From Tardiphaga sp. P9-11 (GTDB lineage: Bacteria > Pseudomonadota > Alphaproteobacteria > Rhizobiales > Xanthobacteraceae), in the NCBI RefSeq assembly GCF_008329525.1, contig NZ_NPKQ01000001.1, positions 620,001 through 684,000 of the forward strand: a stretch of 64,000 bases of DNA, read 5' to 3'. The notes beneath the pieces are model-generated. The model ran no database searches. It saw nothing but the letters and a program-made list of their open reading frames with translations, and had not been told where the DNA came from. Shown here piece after piece: positions 38,344 to 46,561 of this stretch (within the stretch, counting starts at the first letter, position 1; every line of letters begins with the position of its first letter). Made by a program: the position numbers and the translations under genes.

Positions 38344-39114
38344 TCAGGCCTTTGGATCGCCCAAGGTCCGAATGGCGCCCTGCATGGTGCTTTCGGAATT
38401 GTCGATCAATGAGCTGACACTCTGAAAGGTGCGCTGGGCGGTCATCATCTGCGTGAGTTCAGTCAGAGGATCGACATTCGATCCTTCCACATAGCCCTGC
38501 TGAAAGCCGACTGTGACGAAATCGAGCGCGGTGGTCGCTGGCTTGCTCGGAATCACGCCCGACGTTCCGAAACGTTCCAGCTTTGCGTCCGGTGCGATAT
38601 CGAACAAGCCGAGCTGACCGACCTGGATGCGGCCCTGCGAAATCGTCCCATCGCGCACGATCGTTAGCGGGCCGGCATCTGGATCGACGATGATCGGCGT
38701 GCCGCCTGAGTCGAGCACCGGATAGCCGGTCAGTGTCTGAAGCTGGCCGTTGATATCGATCTGCATACGGCCGTCGCGCGTATAGACGGGGCCGTTCGGG
38801 CCAGCAAACGCCATCCATGTCGTGTTGCCGGGATCCGGGCCGCCGGGATACGCGGCCATGCTGTTTCCTGTCACCGCCACGTCAAGGGTATTGCCGGTCT
38901 GGGTGATAGCGCCTTCCTTGCGCGAGATGAAATTTTCGCCAGGCGAGGAGAACGCGACTGCCTGCGTTGCTGCGCGCGACATCGCAGTCTCGAATTTCAC
39001 GGCATCGGCGCGAAACGCCGCCGTTTTCATATTGGCCATATTATTGGCGATGGTTTCAAGTCGCTTCTCGAGCGAGACTTGGGCCGAGAGGCTGACATAG
39101 AGTGCTGATTGCAT
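38344..39114 (-). CDS. flgF: Flagellar basal-body rod protein FlgF
   Basis: A proximal rod subunit of 256 residues. It has the N-terminal rod signature (LEKRLETIANNMANMKTAAF), a central Flg-bb domain (VYTRDGRMQIDINGQLQT) and the C-terminal heptad region ending LTQMMTAQRTFQSVSSLIDN. It is exported without a cleaved signal and assembles on the MS ring between FliE/FlgB/FlgC and FlgG. It is divergent from motA across a shared control region. Confidence 0.93.
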   Translation of the reverse strand: MQSALYVSLSAQVSLEKRLETIANNMANMKTAAFRADAVKFETAMSRAATQAVAFSSPGENFISRKEGAITQTGNTLDVAVTGNSMAAYPGGPDPGNTTWMAFAGPNGPVYTRDGRMQIDINGQLQTLTGYPVLDSGGTPIIVDPDAGPLTIVRDGTISQGRIQVGQLGLFDIAPDAKLERFGTSGVIPSKPATTALDFVTVGFQQGYVEGSNVDPLTELTQMMTAQRTFQSVSSLIDNSESTMQGAIRTLGDPKA

Positions 39115-39252
39115 TTTATCGTCCGAGTTTCAGGTTCTGCAGGGTGGCCAGCAAGTCTGTGCTCAGGCCCATTGATAACTTGCGATTGTCGAGACCATCG
39201 GCAGGGAATTCCCAGTCTGCGGGTGCACGGGAGCGAGATTGGCCTCAAACTC

Positions 39253-39272
39253 CCCGGACAAGCTTGTGCGGG
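39253..39272. promoter_or_regulatory. Back-to-back flagellar motif between flgF and motA
   Basis: CCCGGACAAG (39253-39262, plus strand) and CTTGTGCGGG (39263-39272, the reverse complement of CCCGCACAAG) abut exactly, giving one motif copy per strand and a near-palindrome. On the minus strand the copy extends to CCAGCCCCGCACAAG, matching the flgB and flgE sites. The divergent genes start 91 bp (motA) and about 140 bp (flgF) away. Confidence 0.55.
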
Positions 39273-39353
39273 GCTGGCCGCCGCAGACACATGTCAGCCT
39301 CGTGCAAGCATCGTTGCCTAAGTGAATTGCATCCTCAATTTGGAGCGGTGCGC

Positions 39354-40259
39354 TTGAGCATTCTCTTTGGTGTCATAATCACACTCGCCAGTCTGATCGG
39401 GGGCTTCACCGCGATGGGCGGGCATCTCAGCGTGATATGGCAGCCTTGGGAGTTCGTCATTATTATGGGGATGTCGCTGGGCACCTATGTGATCGCGAAC
39501 CCCTGGAAGACTGTCGTCGATACCGGCCGCGCCACCGTGCAGGCCCTGACTGTCGCAGTGCCGAAGCAGCGTCATTACCTCGATCTACTCGGGCTTTTGC
39601 ATTCGCTGATGCGTGAAGTGCGGAATAAGGGCCGCAACGAGGTGGAGGCCCATATCGATGACCCGACGTCATCTGAAATCTTCACCGCCTTCCCGACGGT
39701 GCTCGCCAACGAGCCTCTTCTGCACTTCATCTGTGACTATTTTCGCCTGATCATCATGGGCAGTGCGCGGCCGCATGAGATCGAAGCGTTGATGGACGAA
39801 GAGATCGAGACCATCATCCGCAGCAAGATGAAGCCATACGGCTCGTTGATGATGGTCGCTGAAGGCCTGCCGGCCCTCGGCATCGTCGCCGCAGTGCTCG
39901 GTGTCATCAAGGCGATGGGTGCGCTTGATCAGTCTCCGAAATTGCTCGGTGGCTTCATCGGAGCGGCTCTGGTCGGCACCTTTGCGGGCATCTTTCTGTC
40001 CTACGGACTCGTTGCGCCGCTCGCGCACAAGATCAAGCTGGTGCGCGAGCAGCGCGCCCGGATGTATGTGATTGTCAAGCAGTCGCTGCTGGCCTTCATG
40101 AATGGGGCTTTGCCACAGATCGCGATCGAGCATGGTCGCAAGATGATCGGCCCCGGTGAACGCCCGTCGATTGATGTCGTCGAAAGCGAAACTATCTCCG
40201 GCGGTCCTGCGAAGGCGTCACCAGCTGAACCCTCGGCGAAAGCGGGAGCACGGGCCTGA
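39354..40259 (+). CDS. motA: Flagellar motor stator protein MotA
   Basis: A proton-channel stator subunit of 301 residues with four membrane helices: ILFGVIITLASLIGGFTAMG, WEFVIIMGMSLGTYVIA, then MVAEGLPALGIVAAVLGVIK and IGAALVGTFAGIFLSYGLV. The cytoplasmic loop between helices 2 and 3 carries charged residues (MREVRNKGRNEVE) that push on FliG. The start is TTG at 39354, with GGAG 8 bp upstream; the long reading from 39102 would cross the regulatory motif. The stop overlaps the fliM start by 1 bp. Confidence 0.94.
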   Translation: MSILFGVIITLASLIGGFTAMGGHLSVIWQPWEFVIIMGMSLGTYVIANPWKTVVDTGRATVQALTVAVPKQRHYLDLLGLLHSLMREVRNKGRNEVEAHIDDPTSSEIFTAFPTVLANEPLLHFICDYFRLIIMGSARPHEIEALMDEEIETIIRSKMKPYGSLMMVAEGLPALGIVAAVLGVIKAMGALDQSPKLLGGFIGAALVGTFAGIFLSYGLVAPLAHKIKLVREQRARMYVIVKQSLLAFMNGALPQIAIEHGRKMIGPGERPSIDVVESETISGGPAKASPAEPSAKAGARA

Positions 40260-41194
40260 TGTCAGAAGTGAAGTCAGGCCGCGTGGATCAAGGATCGGAT
40301 CAACTTCTAGGAGCCGCCGGAATTTCCGTCGAACGCATGCCCATGCTGCATGTGATTTTCGACCAGATGACGAATCTCTGCGCCGAAAGCCTACGATCTA
40401 TGTCGCCGTCGCAGTCGTATTTCTCGTTGAGCAGCGTGGGCAGCGATCGTCTCTCCGATATCCTCGATCGCTATGAAGGCGAAGCCATTGCCGCGGTGTT
40501 CTATGCGCAAGCATGGGATGCGCGCATCCTGATCGGTTTCGATCGCGATTTCGTCTATACGATGATCGAGCTCCTATTCGGCGCCGATGGTGCGGAGCCG
40601 CCGCTGGATATGCCCCGGGTGTTTTCGAATGTGGAACTGCATGTCGCGCAGTCGCTGTTCGAGCGCTTCGGTAAGGCACTGCAGGCATCATTCGATCGCG
40701 CTTCCGACGTGACGTTCAATCTGGAACGCGTCGAAACGCGCATGGATTACCTCGCGATCGGTCGCCTTAACAACATGGCTGTTTGCGCGAAGATCCTGTT
40801 GCAGGGTCTCGATCGCGGCGGCGAGATGTTCATCGTCATTCCGCATGCCGCGCTTAATCCAATCCGGCAGGCGCTGTCACAGATCGTATCCGGTGAATCG
40901 GCTTCCACCGATCCGAACTGGAGCCGCCAGCTCCATAGCGAAATCAAGCGAACCGAAGTCGTGCTGAAGGCGGTTCTCGAAGAGCGACAGTTTACCCTCG
41001 GCGAGGTCGCAAAGTTTCACGTCGGCCAGGTACTCAAGCTCAACGCCACACCGGACACCATGGTTCGCCTCGAATGCAATGATCAACGCCTGTTCTGGTG
41101 TCAGCTCGGCCAGATGAACGGCGTCTACTCACTGCAGGTCAAGGAATCGGCCGACCAAAAACGGGAATTTATCGATGGTATCCTCGCTCGTTGA
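40259..41194 (+). CDS. fliM: Flagellar motor switch protein FliM
   Basis: The middle part of the switch complex, 311 residues, somewhat shorter than the usual 330. The central CheC-like domain runs from about residue 35 to 225 (NLCAESLRSMSPSQSYFSL, EVVLKAVLEERQFTLGEVA) and the C-terminal SpoA/FliN-like domain from about 240 (AKFHVGQVLKLNATPDTMVR). The N-terminus MSEVKSGRVDQGSDQLLGAA lacks a clear EIDALL-type CheY-P-binding motif, keeping at most a degenerate DQLL. It is followed by an overlapping 94-residue gene and fliN. Confidence 0.92.
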   Translation: MSEVKSGRVDQGSDQLLGAAGISVERMPMLHVIFDQMTNLCAESLRSMSPSQSYFSLSSVGSDRLSDILDRYEGEAIAAVFYAQAWDARILIGFDRDFVYTMIELLFGADGAEPPLDMPRVFSNVELHVAQSLFERFGKALQASFDRASDVTFNLERVETRMDYLAIGRLNNMAVCAKILLQGLDRGGEMFIVIPHAALNPIRQALSQIVSGESASTDPNWSRQLHSEIKRTEVVLKAVLEERQFTLGEVAKFHVGQVLKLNATPDTMVRLECNDQRLFWCQLGQMNGVYSLQVKESADQKREFIDGILAR

Positions 41195-41459
41195 CATCAT
41201 CCTTTTCGCAGCCCTGCTCTTCACGAGCATTCGCGTCACCAAGATGCATCGCGAGCTCGTCAAGTTGCGTGCCCATCAGGGCGAGTTCACCGCCGTGGTC
41301 GGCAAGACCAATGAGACGGTGGACGACATGGTGTTGATGGTGCGCGAATTCAGCTCGGACGGGCGGCAAATGGTCCAGGCGCTCGGTGACAAGATCGACG
41401 AGGCGCGCAAGGCCATCGTGGAAATCGATACTCGCACTGCGGCGCAAAATCCGGCTTAG
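41175..41459 (+). CDS. Small membrane-anchored coiled-coil protein between fliM and fliN
   Basis: A 94-residue protein with one N-terminal membrane helix (LVDIILFAALLFTSIRVTKM) and a long predicted helix of heptad character (ELVKLRAHQGEFTAVVGKTN through MVQALGDKIDEARKAIVEID). It overlaps fliM by 20 bp and precedes fliN by 33 bp, so it belongs to the motA-fliG operon. I recall a gene at a similar place in other rhizobia but no defined role. A motor accessory or local assembly factor is possible. Confidence 0.75.
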   Translation: MVSSLVDIILFAALLFTSIRVTKMHRELVKLRAHQGEFTAVVGKTNETVDDMVLMVREFSSDGRQMVQALGDKIDEARKAIVEIDTRTAAQNPA

Positions 41460-41492
41460 GCCAAGATCTGAGATTTCAAGAAGGCAGGGGAC

Positions 41493-41885
41493 ATGAAGCA
41501 ACCATTCGATATCGATCCAGTAAGCGCGGCACCCGCCACCGATCCGCTCAAGGCTGACGGCGCGTCGTTTGGCAAACTGGCTGATCTCGCGGCGCGCGCT
41601 GCCGAGGAGACGAGCCGGCTGACGAATCTCGAGCCGATCCTGCGCATCCCGGTCACGGTGCAGGTGCTGCTCGGCTCCGCGACTATGCCGGTTGCGGATC
41701 TGATGAAACTCGGCCGTGGCGCTGTGATCCCGCTCGACCACCGTGTGGGTGAGCCTGTCGAGGTCGTCGTCAACGGACGCATCGTCGCGCGTGGCGCGGT
41801 AGTCGTCGTGGAAGATGAAAATTCGCGTTTTGGTGTATCGCTGACGGAAATCGTCGGAGGAGCGGCCGGGGATTCGGACGCTTAA
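41493..41885 (+). CDS. fliN: Flagellar motor switch protein FliN
   Basis: The C-ring base protein, 130 residues. The SpoA fold covers the second half: RIPVTVQVLLGSATMPVADL, LGRGAVIPLDHRVGEPVEV and VNGRIVARGAVVVVEDENSR. The first 45 residues are a variable Ala-rich lead. It binds FliM and FliH during export and rotation. It lies between the 94-residue gene and fliG. Confidence 0.94.
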   Translation: MKQPFDIDPVSAAPATDPLKADGASFGKLADLAARAAEETSRLTNLEPILRIPVTVQVLLGSATMPVADLMKLGRGAVIPLDHRVGEPVEVVVNGRIVARGAVVVVEDENSRFGVSLTEIVGGAAGDSDA

Positions 41886-41912
41886 AGAGATTTTCCCAAA
41901 GAGATATTCCTT

Positions 41913-42950
41913 ATGGCATTCAATGCACCTGCCAAACGCGCCGGCACCAGCGTCAAACCGTTGGGTGGCACCGAGAAAGCGGCAGCTCTTCTGTTGGCCA
42001 TGGGGCGTGAGCTCTCGGGCGGCCTGCTTCGAGAGTTCGATCCCGAAGAGATCAAACTGGTCACGCGCGCTGCGGCCGAGCTCAAGCCCATCTCAGGGCC
42101 TGAACTTGAGGCGATCATCGAGGAGTTCGCACAGAATTTCTCGGAAGGTCCGAATATCTTCGGCACTGTCGGTGAGCTGGAGAAGCTGTTGAATGGTGTG
42201 CTGCCGCCGGAACAGATTACTGACATCATTTCCGAAGTTCTGGGCAACAAGACGAAATCGGTGTGGGAGCGCATCTCGCTCGTCTCGGAAAGTCTGCTCG
42301 CCAACTATCTTCTCAAAGAGCATCCGCAAACTGCCGCGCTCATTCTCTCGCGGGTAAAGCCGGCCTGCGCTGCCCGCGTGATGAGCCATCTGCCACCGGA
42401 TATCCGTCACGACCTGATGCGACGTATGCTCAGCCTCAAGCCTGTTGTCGAGGATGCCATGAGCATTATCGAGAAAACGATGCATGAAGACTTCATGATC
42501 AACTTCGCTCGCAACCTGGCATCCGACACCTATCCGCGCATGGCTGACATCATCAACAAGATGGAGCGGACGCAGATGGAGGAATCGCTGAAGAACCTCA
42601 CCGAATCGCGACCGAAGTCGGCCGAGATTCTGAAGGGTATGCTGTTCACCTTCGACGACATCGTCAACCTTACGGCCAAAGCGCGCATGCTGATCTTCGA
42701 TCAGGTGCCAACCGACCGCGTGGTGATGGCGCTCAAGGGATCGGATACGACATTCCGCGAGCTCATTCTGTCGTCGTTGGCGTCGCGCACCCGTCGTCTG
42801 GTGGACCACGAACTGGCTAACGGCATCCCCGCAAATCAGCGCGAGATCCTGGACGCGCGGCGCGCCATTACCGACCTTGCGCTCGATATGGCCGGGCGCG
42901 GCGAAATTGAACTCAATCCCGATCAAGAAGACCAGCCGGTATTCACCTGA
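41913..42950 (+). CDS. fliG: Flagellar motor switch protein FliG
   Basis: The torque-generating rotor protein, 345 residues. The N-domain (GGTEKAAALLLAMGRELSG) attaches to FliF; the middle domain has the EHPQ motif (KEHPQTAALILSRVKP); the C-domain has the charged torque helix (GMLFTFDDIVNLTAKARMLI through RVVMALKGSDTTFRELILSS). The length fits the family. It lies 13 bp upstream of flhB. Confidence 0.95.
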   Translation: MAFNAPAKRAGTSVKPLGGTEKAAALLLAMGRELSGGLLREFDPEEIKLVTRAAAELKPISGPELEAIIEEFAQNFSEGPNIFGTVGELEKLLNGVLPPEQITDIISEVLGNKTKSVWERISLVSESLLANYLLKEHPQTAALILSRVKPACAARVMSHLPPDIRHDLMRRMLSLKPVVEDAMSIIEKTMHEDFMINFARNLASDTYPRMADIINKMERTQMEESLKNLTESRPKSAEILKGMLFTFDDIVNLTAKARMLIFDQVPTDRVVMALKGSDTTFRELILSSLASRTRRLVDHELANGIPANQREILDARRAITDLALDMAGRGEIELNPDQEDQPVFT

Positions 42951-42962
42951 AGATAGAGCATT

Positions 42963-44039
42963 GTGTCTGACGAACCCGACAAGGACAGTAAAACCGAAGA
43001 GGCGACAGAGAAGAAGGTTCGTGATTCCGTTGAGAAGGGTCAAATCCCGGTCTCGCGCGAAGCGCCGATTTTCGCCTCTATGCTCGCGCTATTGATTATT
43101 CAAAGCTTCTTGACCACCGACAACGTCAGAAGGCTGACATTCACTTTAGCCCGATTGATCGACGATCCGTCGGGCATCCGCATCCGTAATGGAACGGATG
43201 CTATTGGGTTGCTCTCCGCGGTCGGTATGAGTGCGGCGGGACTGGTTATTCCGATTGTTATCGTCCTGATGCTGGCCGGGCTGGCGTCATCTTTCCTGCA
43301 GAACGCGCCGCGAATTGTGTTCGATCGCATCCAGCCGGAACTTTCGCGCATTTCGATTGCGAAGGGATGGGGCAGAATCTTCGGCGCGCAGGGACGTGTG
43401 GAATTCGGAAAATCGGTCTTCAAGTTCGTCGCTATCAGTCTGGTTGTGATGATCGTCTTGCGGGCTGAGGAGGCCGTGGCCGTGAATGCATTGTTTAGCG
43501 ATCCGGCGGCTGTTCCGGAATTGGTGCTGACCACAGCAATGCGGCTTGTATCCGCCATCAGCATTGCGACCATTGTCCTGGTGTCGCTCGACCTCGTCTG
43601 GGCACGCTTCCATTGGCGCCGTGAACTGCGGATGACGAAGCAGGAAATCAAGGATGAATTCAAGCAGGCCGAAGGCGATCCGATCGTTAAATCGCGGCTA
43701 CGCTCGCTGGCACGTGACCGCGCCCGCAAGTCGATGCTGGCGGCCGTGCCGCGCGCCACGCTGGTGATCGCGAATCCCACGCATTACGCGATTGCGCTGA
43801 AGTACAAGCAGGGCGAAGACGCTGCGCCGACGGTACTTGCAAAGGGACAGGATCTGGTTGCGCTGAAGATAAGGGAAATCGCCGAGAAGAACGGCGTACC
43901 CGTGGTGGAAGACAAAATGCTGGCGCGCTCGATGTATGATGTTGCATACATCGACAAAATGATCCCGTCAGAGTTCTTTCGCCCTGTTGCAGAAATCATC
44001 TACTTCCTGCATTCGCGCAAACAGAAGACAAACGCGTAA
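42963..44039 (+). CDS. flhB: Flagellar export gate protein FlhB
   Basis: A membrane protein of the type III export gate, 358 residues. A charged N-terminus (MSDEPDKDSKTEEATEKKVR) precedes four membrane helices and a cytoplasmic autocleavage domain with the NPTH motif at 271-274 (VIANPTHYAIALKY). Self-cleavage after the Asn switches export from rod/hook to filament substrates. The start is GTG at 42963. It ends the motA operon and is followed by the flgB promoter region. Confidence 0.95.
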   Translation: MSDEPDKDSKTEEATEKKVRDSVEKGQIPVSREAPIFASMLALLIIQSFLTTDNVRRLTFTLARLIDDPSGIRIRNGTDAIGLLSAVGMSAAGLVIPIVIVLMLAGLASSFLQNAPRIVFDRIQPELSRISIAKGWGRIFGAQGRVEFGKSVFKFVAISLVVMIVLRAEEAVAVNALFSDPAAVPELVLTTAMRLVSAISIATIVLVSLDLVWARFHWRRELRMTKQEIKDEFKQAEGDPIVKSRLRSLARDRARKSMLAAVPRATLVIANPTHYAIALKYKQGEDAAPTVLAKGQDLVALKIREIAEKNGVPVVEDKMLARSMYDVAYIDKMIPSEFFRPVAEIIYFLHSRKQKTNA

Positions 44040-44068
44040 GTGCTCTGCGCATGTCGTGATGCGCATCT

Positions 44069-44083
44069 CCAGCCTCGGACAAG
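44069..44083 (+). promoter_or_regulatory. Flagellar upstream motif before flgB
   Basis: CCAGCCTCGGACAAG lies 49 bp upstream of the flgB GTG. It matches the copy before flgE at 14 of 15 positions and the minus-strand copy before flgF at 13. A TATAC-like stretch follows at 44094-44098. This gap separates the flhB end from the flgB-fliP operon. Confidence 0.55.
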
Positions 44084-44132
44084 TTTCCATTTGTATACCA
44101 TGACGAAGGAATCATGTTCGCCTGGGGGATAA

Positions 44133-44510
44133 GTGGGACCCGTCTATCTCTTCGACGTCGCCTCATCGCATGAGCGATGGCTGTCGCTGCGACAGTCCGC
44201 AATCTCGGCGAATGTCGCCAATGCGAACACGCCCGGCTATCGCGCGCAGGACATTGAGCCGTTCAACAAGATCCTCGATTCGAAAGTCGTGCCTGTAACG
44301 GTGACGTCGCCGGCGCATATCACGACCGGCTCATCGGTTGAGGCCCAAGGCATGCGCAAGGAAAAGAGCTGGGAGACCGTTCACTCCGGTAACTCCGTCA
44401 GCCTTGAGCAGGAGATGCTGAAGGCCGGCGATATCAATCGTGACTACTCGCTGAATACGGCGATCGTCAAATCGTTTCATCGCATGTTCATGACAAGCAT
44501 GAAGACCTGA
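44133..44510 (+). CDS. flgB: Flagellar basal-body rod protein FlgB
   Basis: A proximal rod subunit of 125 residues. The start is GTG at 44133 with GGGGGAT just upstream. The rod signature is RQSAISANVANANTPGYRAQ near residues 20-39, and the C-terminus INRDYSLNTAIVKSFHRMFM is the matching heptad region. It is first in the operon flgB-flgC-fliE-flgG-flgA-flgI-motE-flgH-fliL-fliP, the same order as in Sinorhizobium. Confidence 0.94.
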   Translation: MGPVYLFDVASSHERWLSLRQSAISANVANANTPGYRAQDIEPFNKILDSKVVPVTVTSPAHITTGSSVEAQGMRKEKSWETVHSGNSVSLEQEMLKAGDINRDYSLNTAIVKSFHRMFMTSMKT

Positions 44511-44521
44511 GGGAGTTGACA

Positions 44522-44938
44522 ATGATTGACCCATTACAGGCATCCGTTCAGATCGCAAGTTCTGGCCTCGAGGCGCAATCAACTCGCCTGCGTGTGGTTT
44601 CGGAGAATCTTGCCAATGCCAATTCGACTGGACGTACGCCCGGCTCCGACCCCTATCGTCGAAAGACGACGACCTTCACGGCAGAAATGGATCGTGCCGC
44701 CGGCGTGCGCATGGTCAAGGTCAAAGATATCGGAACCGATCAGGCGCCGTTCCGCGTGGATTACGAGCCAGGCCATCCGGCGGCCGATGCAACCGGCTAT
44801 GTGAGGCTGCCCAATGTTAACTCGCTAATCGAAATGGGGGACATGCGGGAAACCAATCGGTCCTTCGAAGCGAATCTTCAGGTCATCAAACAGGTGAGGT
44901 CCATGGTTTCGATGACCATCGATCTCTTGAGGAGCTAA
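44522..44938 (+). CDS. flgC: Flagellar basal-body rod protein FlgC
   Basis: A rod subunit of 138 residues starting MIDPLQASVQIASSGLEAQS. The rod signature is LRVVSENLANANSTGRTPGS, and VRLPNVNSLIEMGDMRETNR precedes the C-terminal heptads. The ATG at 44522 has GAGGGAG upstream; a TTG two codons earlier is less likely. It assembles with FlgB and FlgF. Confidence 0.95.
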   Translation: MIDPLQASVQIASSGLEAQSTRLRVVSENLANANSTGRTPGSDPYRRKTTTFTAEMDRAAGVRMVKVKDIGTDQAPFRVDYEPGHPAADATGYVRLPNVNSLIEMGDMRETNRSFEANLQVIKQVRSMVSMTIDLLRS

Positions 44939-44940
44939 CA

Positions 44941-45261
44941 ATGCTTGAAGCGGTATCCTCAGTCATCAGCAGTGCTGGCGAGCTCGCGAAAGCCAGCGAA
45001 GTCATAAATGCTGCTACGCCCGCGGTGCAGCCGGGCGCATCCACCGTTGGCTTCAACAACGTCCTCGAACAGGTCGCCGCCGATGCCATCGGTTCGATCA
45101 AGGCCGGCGAAGCCGCGTCGATCCAGTCTATTCACGGCAAGCTCTCGGCACAGAAGGTGGTCGAAGCAGTCATGTCTGCTGAACGGTCGTTGCAGATGGC
45201 TGTCGCCGTCCGCGACAAGGTCGTTGCGGCGTATCAAGAAGTCAGCCGAATGGCGATTTGA
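44941..45261 (+). CDS. fliE: Flagellar hook-basal body complex protein FliE
   Basis: The rod-MS ring junction protein, 106 residues. The N-terminal half is a variable Ala-rich stretch; the conserved C-terminal half reads SIQSIHGKLSAQKVVEAVMS and LQMAVAVRDKVVAAYQEVSR. It is exported first and joins FliF to the rod. It lies 2 bp after flgC. Confidence 0.93.
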   Translation: MLEAVSSVISSAGELAKASEVINAATPAVQPGASTVGFNNVLEQVAADAIGSIKAGEAASIQSIHGKLSAQKVVEAVMSAERSLQMAVAVRDKVVAAYQEVSRMAI

Positions 45262-45270
45262 GGTTCAATC

Positions 45271-46059
45271 ATGAGAGCTCTGGCCATCGCTGCCACCGGT
45301 ATGGGCGCGCAGCAACTTAATGTCGAAGTGATCGCGAACAATATCGCGAACATCAATACGACCTCGTACAAGCGATCCCGCGCGGAATTCACCGATCTGT
45401 TCTATCAGATCGATCGTGCGCAGGGTGTGCCCAACCGAAGTGGTGAAGGCGCGGTGCCGGAGGGCGCGAAACTCGGTCTCGGCGTGCGTTCCGCGGCCGT
45501 GCGCAAACTGCATCTGCAGGGCGCCATGGCGCAAACCGGCAATACCTACGATCTCGCCATCAATGGTCGCGGCTGGTTCCAGATCGCCGGTCCCAACGGT
45601 GAGACGCTCTACACGCGCGCGGGCGCGTTCAACCTGAATGAAAATCGCCAGCTTGTGACGGCAGATGGCTATCTGGTGACGCCAGCGATCGTCGTTCCGC
45701 AAAATGCCGTGGACGTGATCGTCAACGAGTCCGGCCAGGTGTTTGCGAAGGTTGATGGCAACGTCGCGCCCGTTCAGCTCGGCCAGCTCTCGCTCGCGAA
45801 CTTCTCCAATGAAGCCGGTCTGGATCCACTGGGCGGAAATCTCTATCGCGAGACAGTGTCATCCGGCGTGCCGGTTGTCGGCTTCGCGGGTGATATCGGC
45901 TATGGCAAGCTGCATCAGAACTACCTTGAGAGCTCGAATGTCGATCCGGTGAAGGAAATCACCGAGCTGATCTCGGCGCAGCGTTCCTATGAAATGAACT
46001 CCAAGGTCATCCAGGCGGCTGACGAGATGGCGTCGACCATCTCGAAGGGCATGCGGTAA
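45271..46059 (+). CDS. flgG: Flagellar distal rod protein FlgG
   Basis: The distal rod protein, 262 residues, the family norm. [20 protein letters not shown] and [20 protein letters not shown] form the start, [20 protein letters not shown] is in the middle, and the end is [20 protein letters not shown] and [16 protein letters not shown]. The distal rod crosses the peptidoglycan and passes through the P and L rings encoded downstream. Confidence 0.97.
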   Translation: MRALAIAATGMGAQQLNVEVIANNIANINTTSYKRSRAEFTDLFYQIDRAQGVPNRSGEGAVPEGAKLGLGVRSAAVRKLHLQGAMAQTGNTYDLAINGRGWFQIAGPNGETLYTRAGAFNLNENRQLVTADGYLVTPAIVVPQNAVDVIVNESGQVFAKVDGNVAPVQLGQLSLANFSNEAGLDPLGGNLYRETVSSGVPVVGFAGDIGYGKLHQNYLESSNVDPVKEITELISAQRSYEMNSKVIQAADEMASTISKGMR

Positions 46060-46084
46060 ATCCACAGAACGGGATCTCGGCCTG

Positions 46085-46561
46085 ATGCGCGCAGTCACTA
46101 TCGTCACCCGCTGGCTCGCGAGCTTCGTGCTCGCGGCTAGCATCGCAGGCGTCGCGAATGCGGCGGAAGATGCCGTCCGCTATCCCGTGCCAGCCACGGC
46201 TATCTATCCCGGCGACGTCATCCGGGATGAGATGATCATGGATCGCAACTTTGCGCCCAATATTCAGGGCGCAAGCGCATTCATCAACGACCGTGCGTCC
46301 CTCGTTGGTCGTATCGCTCGTCGTACGCTGTTGGCGGGGCACTTGATCCCGATCAACGGACTCGAAGATCTGAAGGCCGTCACCCGCGGGGCTGTGGTGA
46401 AGGTGCTCGTCGAGGATGATGGGCTGATCATCGTCACCTACGCGACATCCCTGCAGTCGGGCAGCGCTGGCATGATGGTGCAGCTTCGCAATCTCGATAC
46501 CGGCGTCACCATCCGGGGCATCGTCCAGCAGGACGGATCAGTACGGATTCAGAACGGATGA
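46085..46561 (+). CDS. flgA: P-ring assembly chaperone FlgA
   Basis: A periplasmic chaperone of 158 residues with a signal peptide (WLASFVLAASIAGVANAAED). The SAF-like domain includes ARRTLLAGHLIPINGLEDLK and RGAVVKVLVEDDGLIIVTYA, ending VQQDGSVRIQNG. It helps FlgI polymerise into the P ring. The stop overlaps the flgI start, and the two products act together. Confidence 0.92.
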   Translation: MRAVTIVTRWLASFVLAASIAGVANAAEDAVRYPVPATAIYPGDVIRDEMIMDRNFAPNIQGASAFINDRASLVGRIARRTLLAGHLIPINGLEDLKAVTRGAVVKVLVEDDGLIIVTYATSLQSGSAGMMVQLRNLDTGVTIRGIVQQDGSVRIQNG

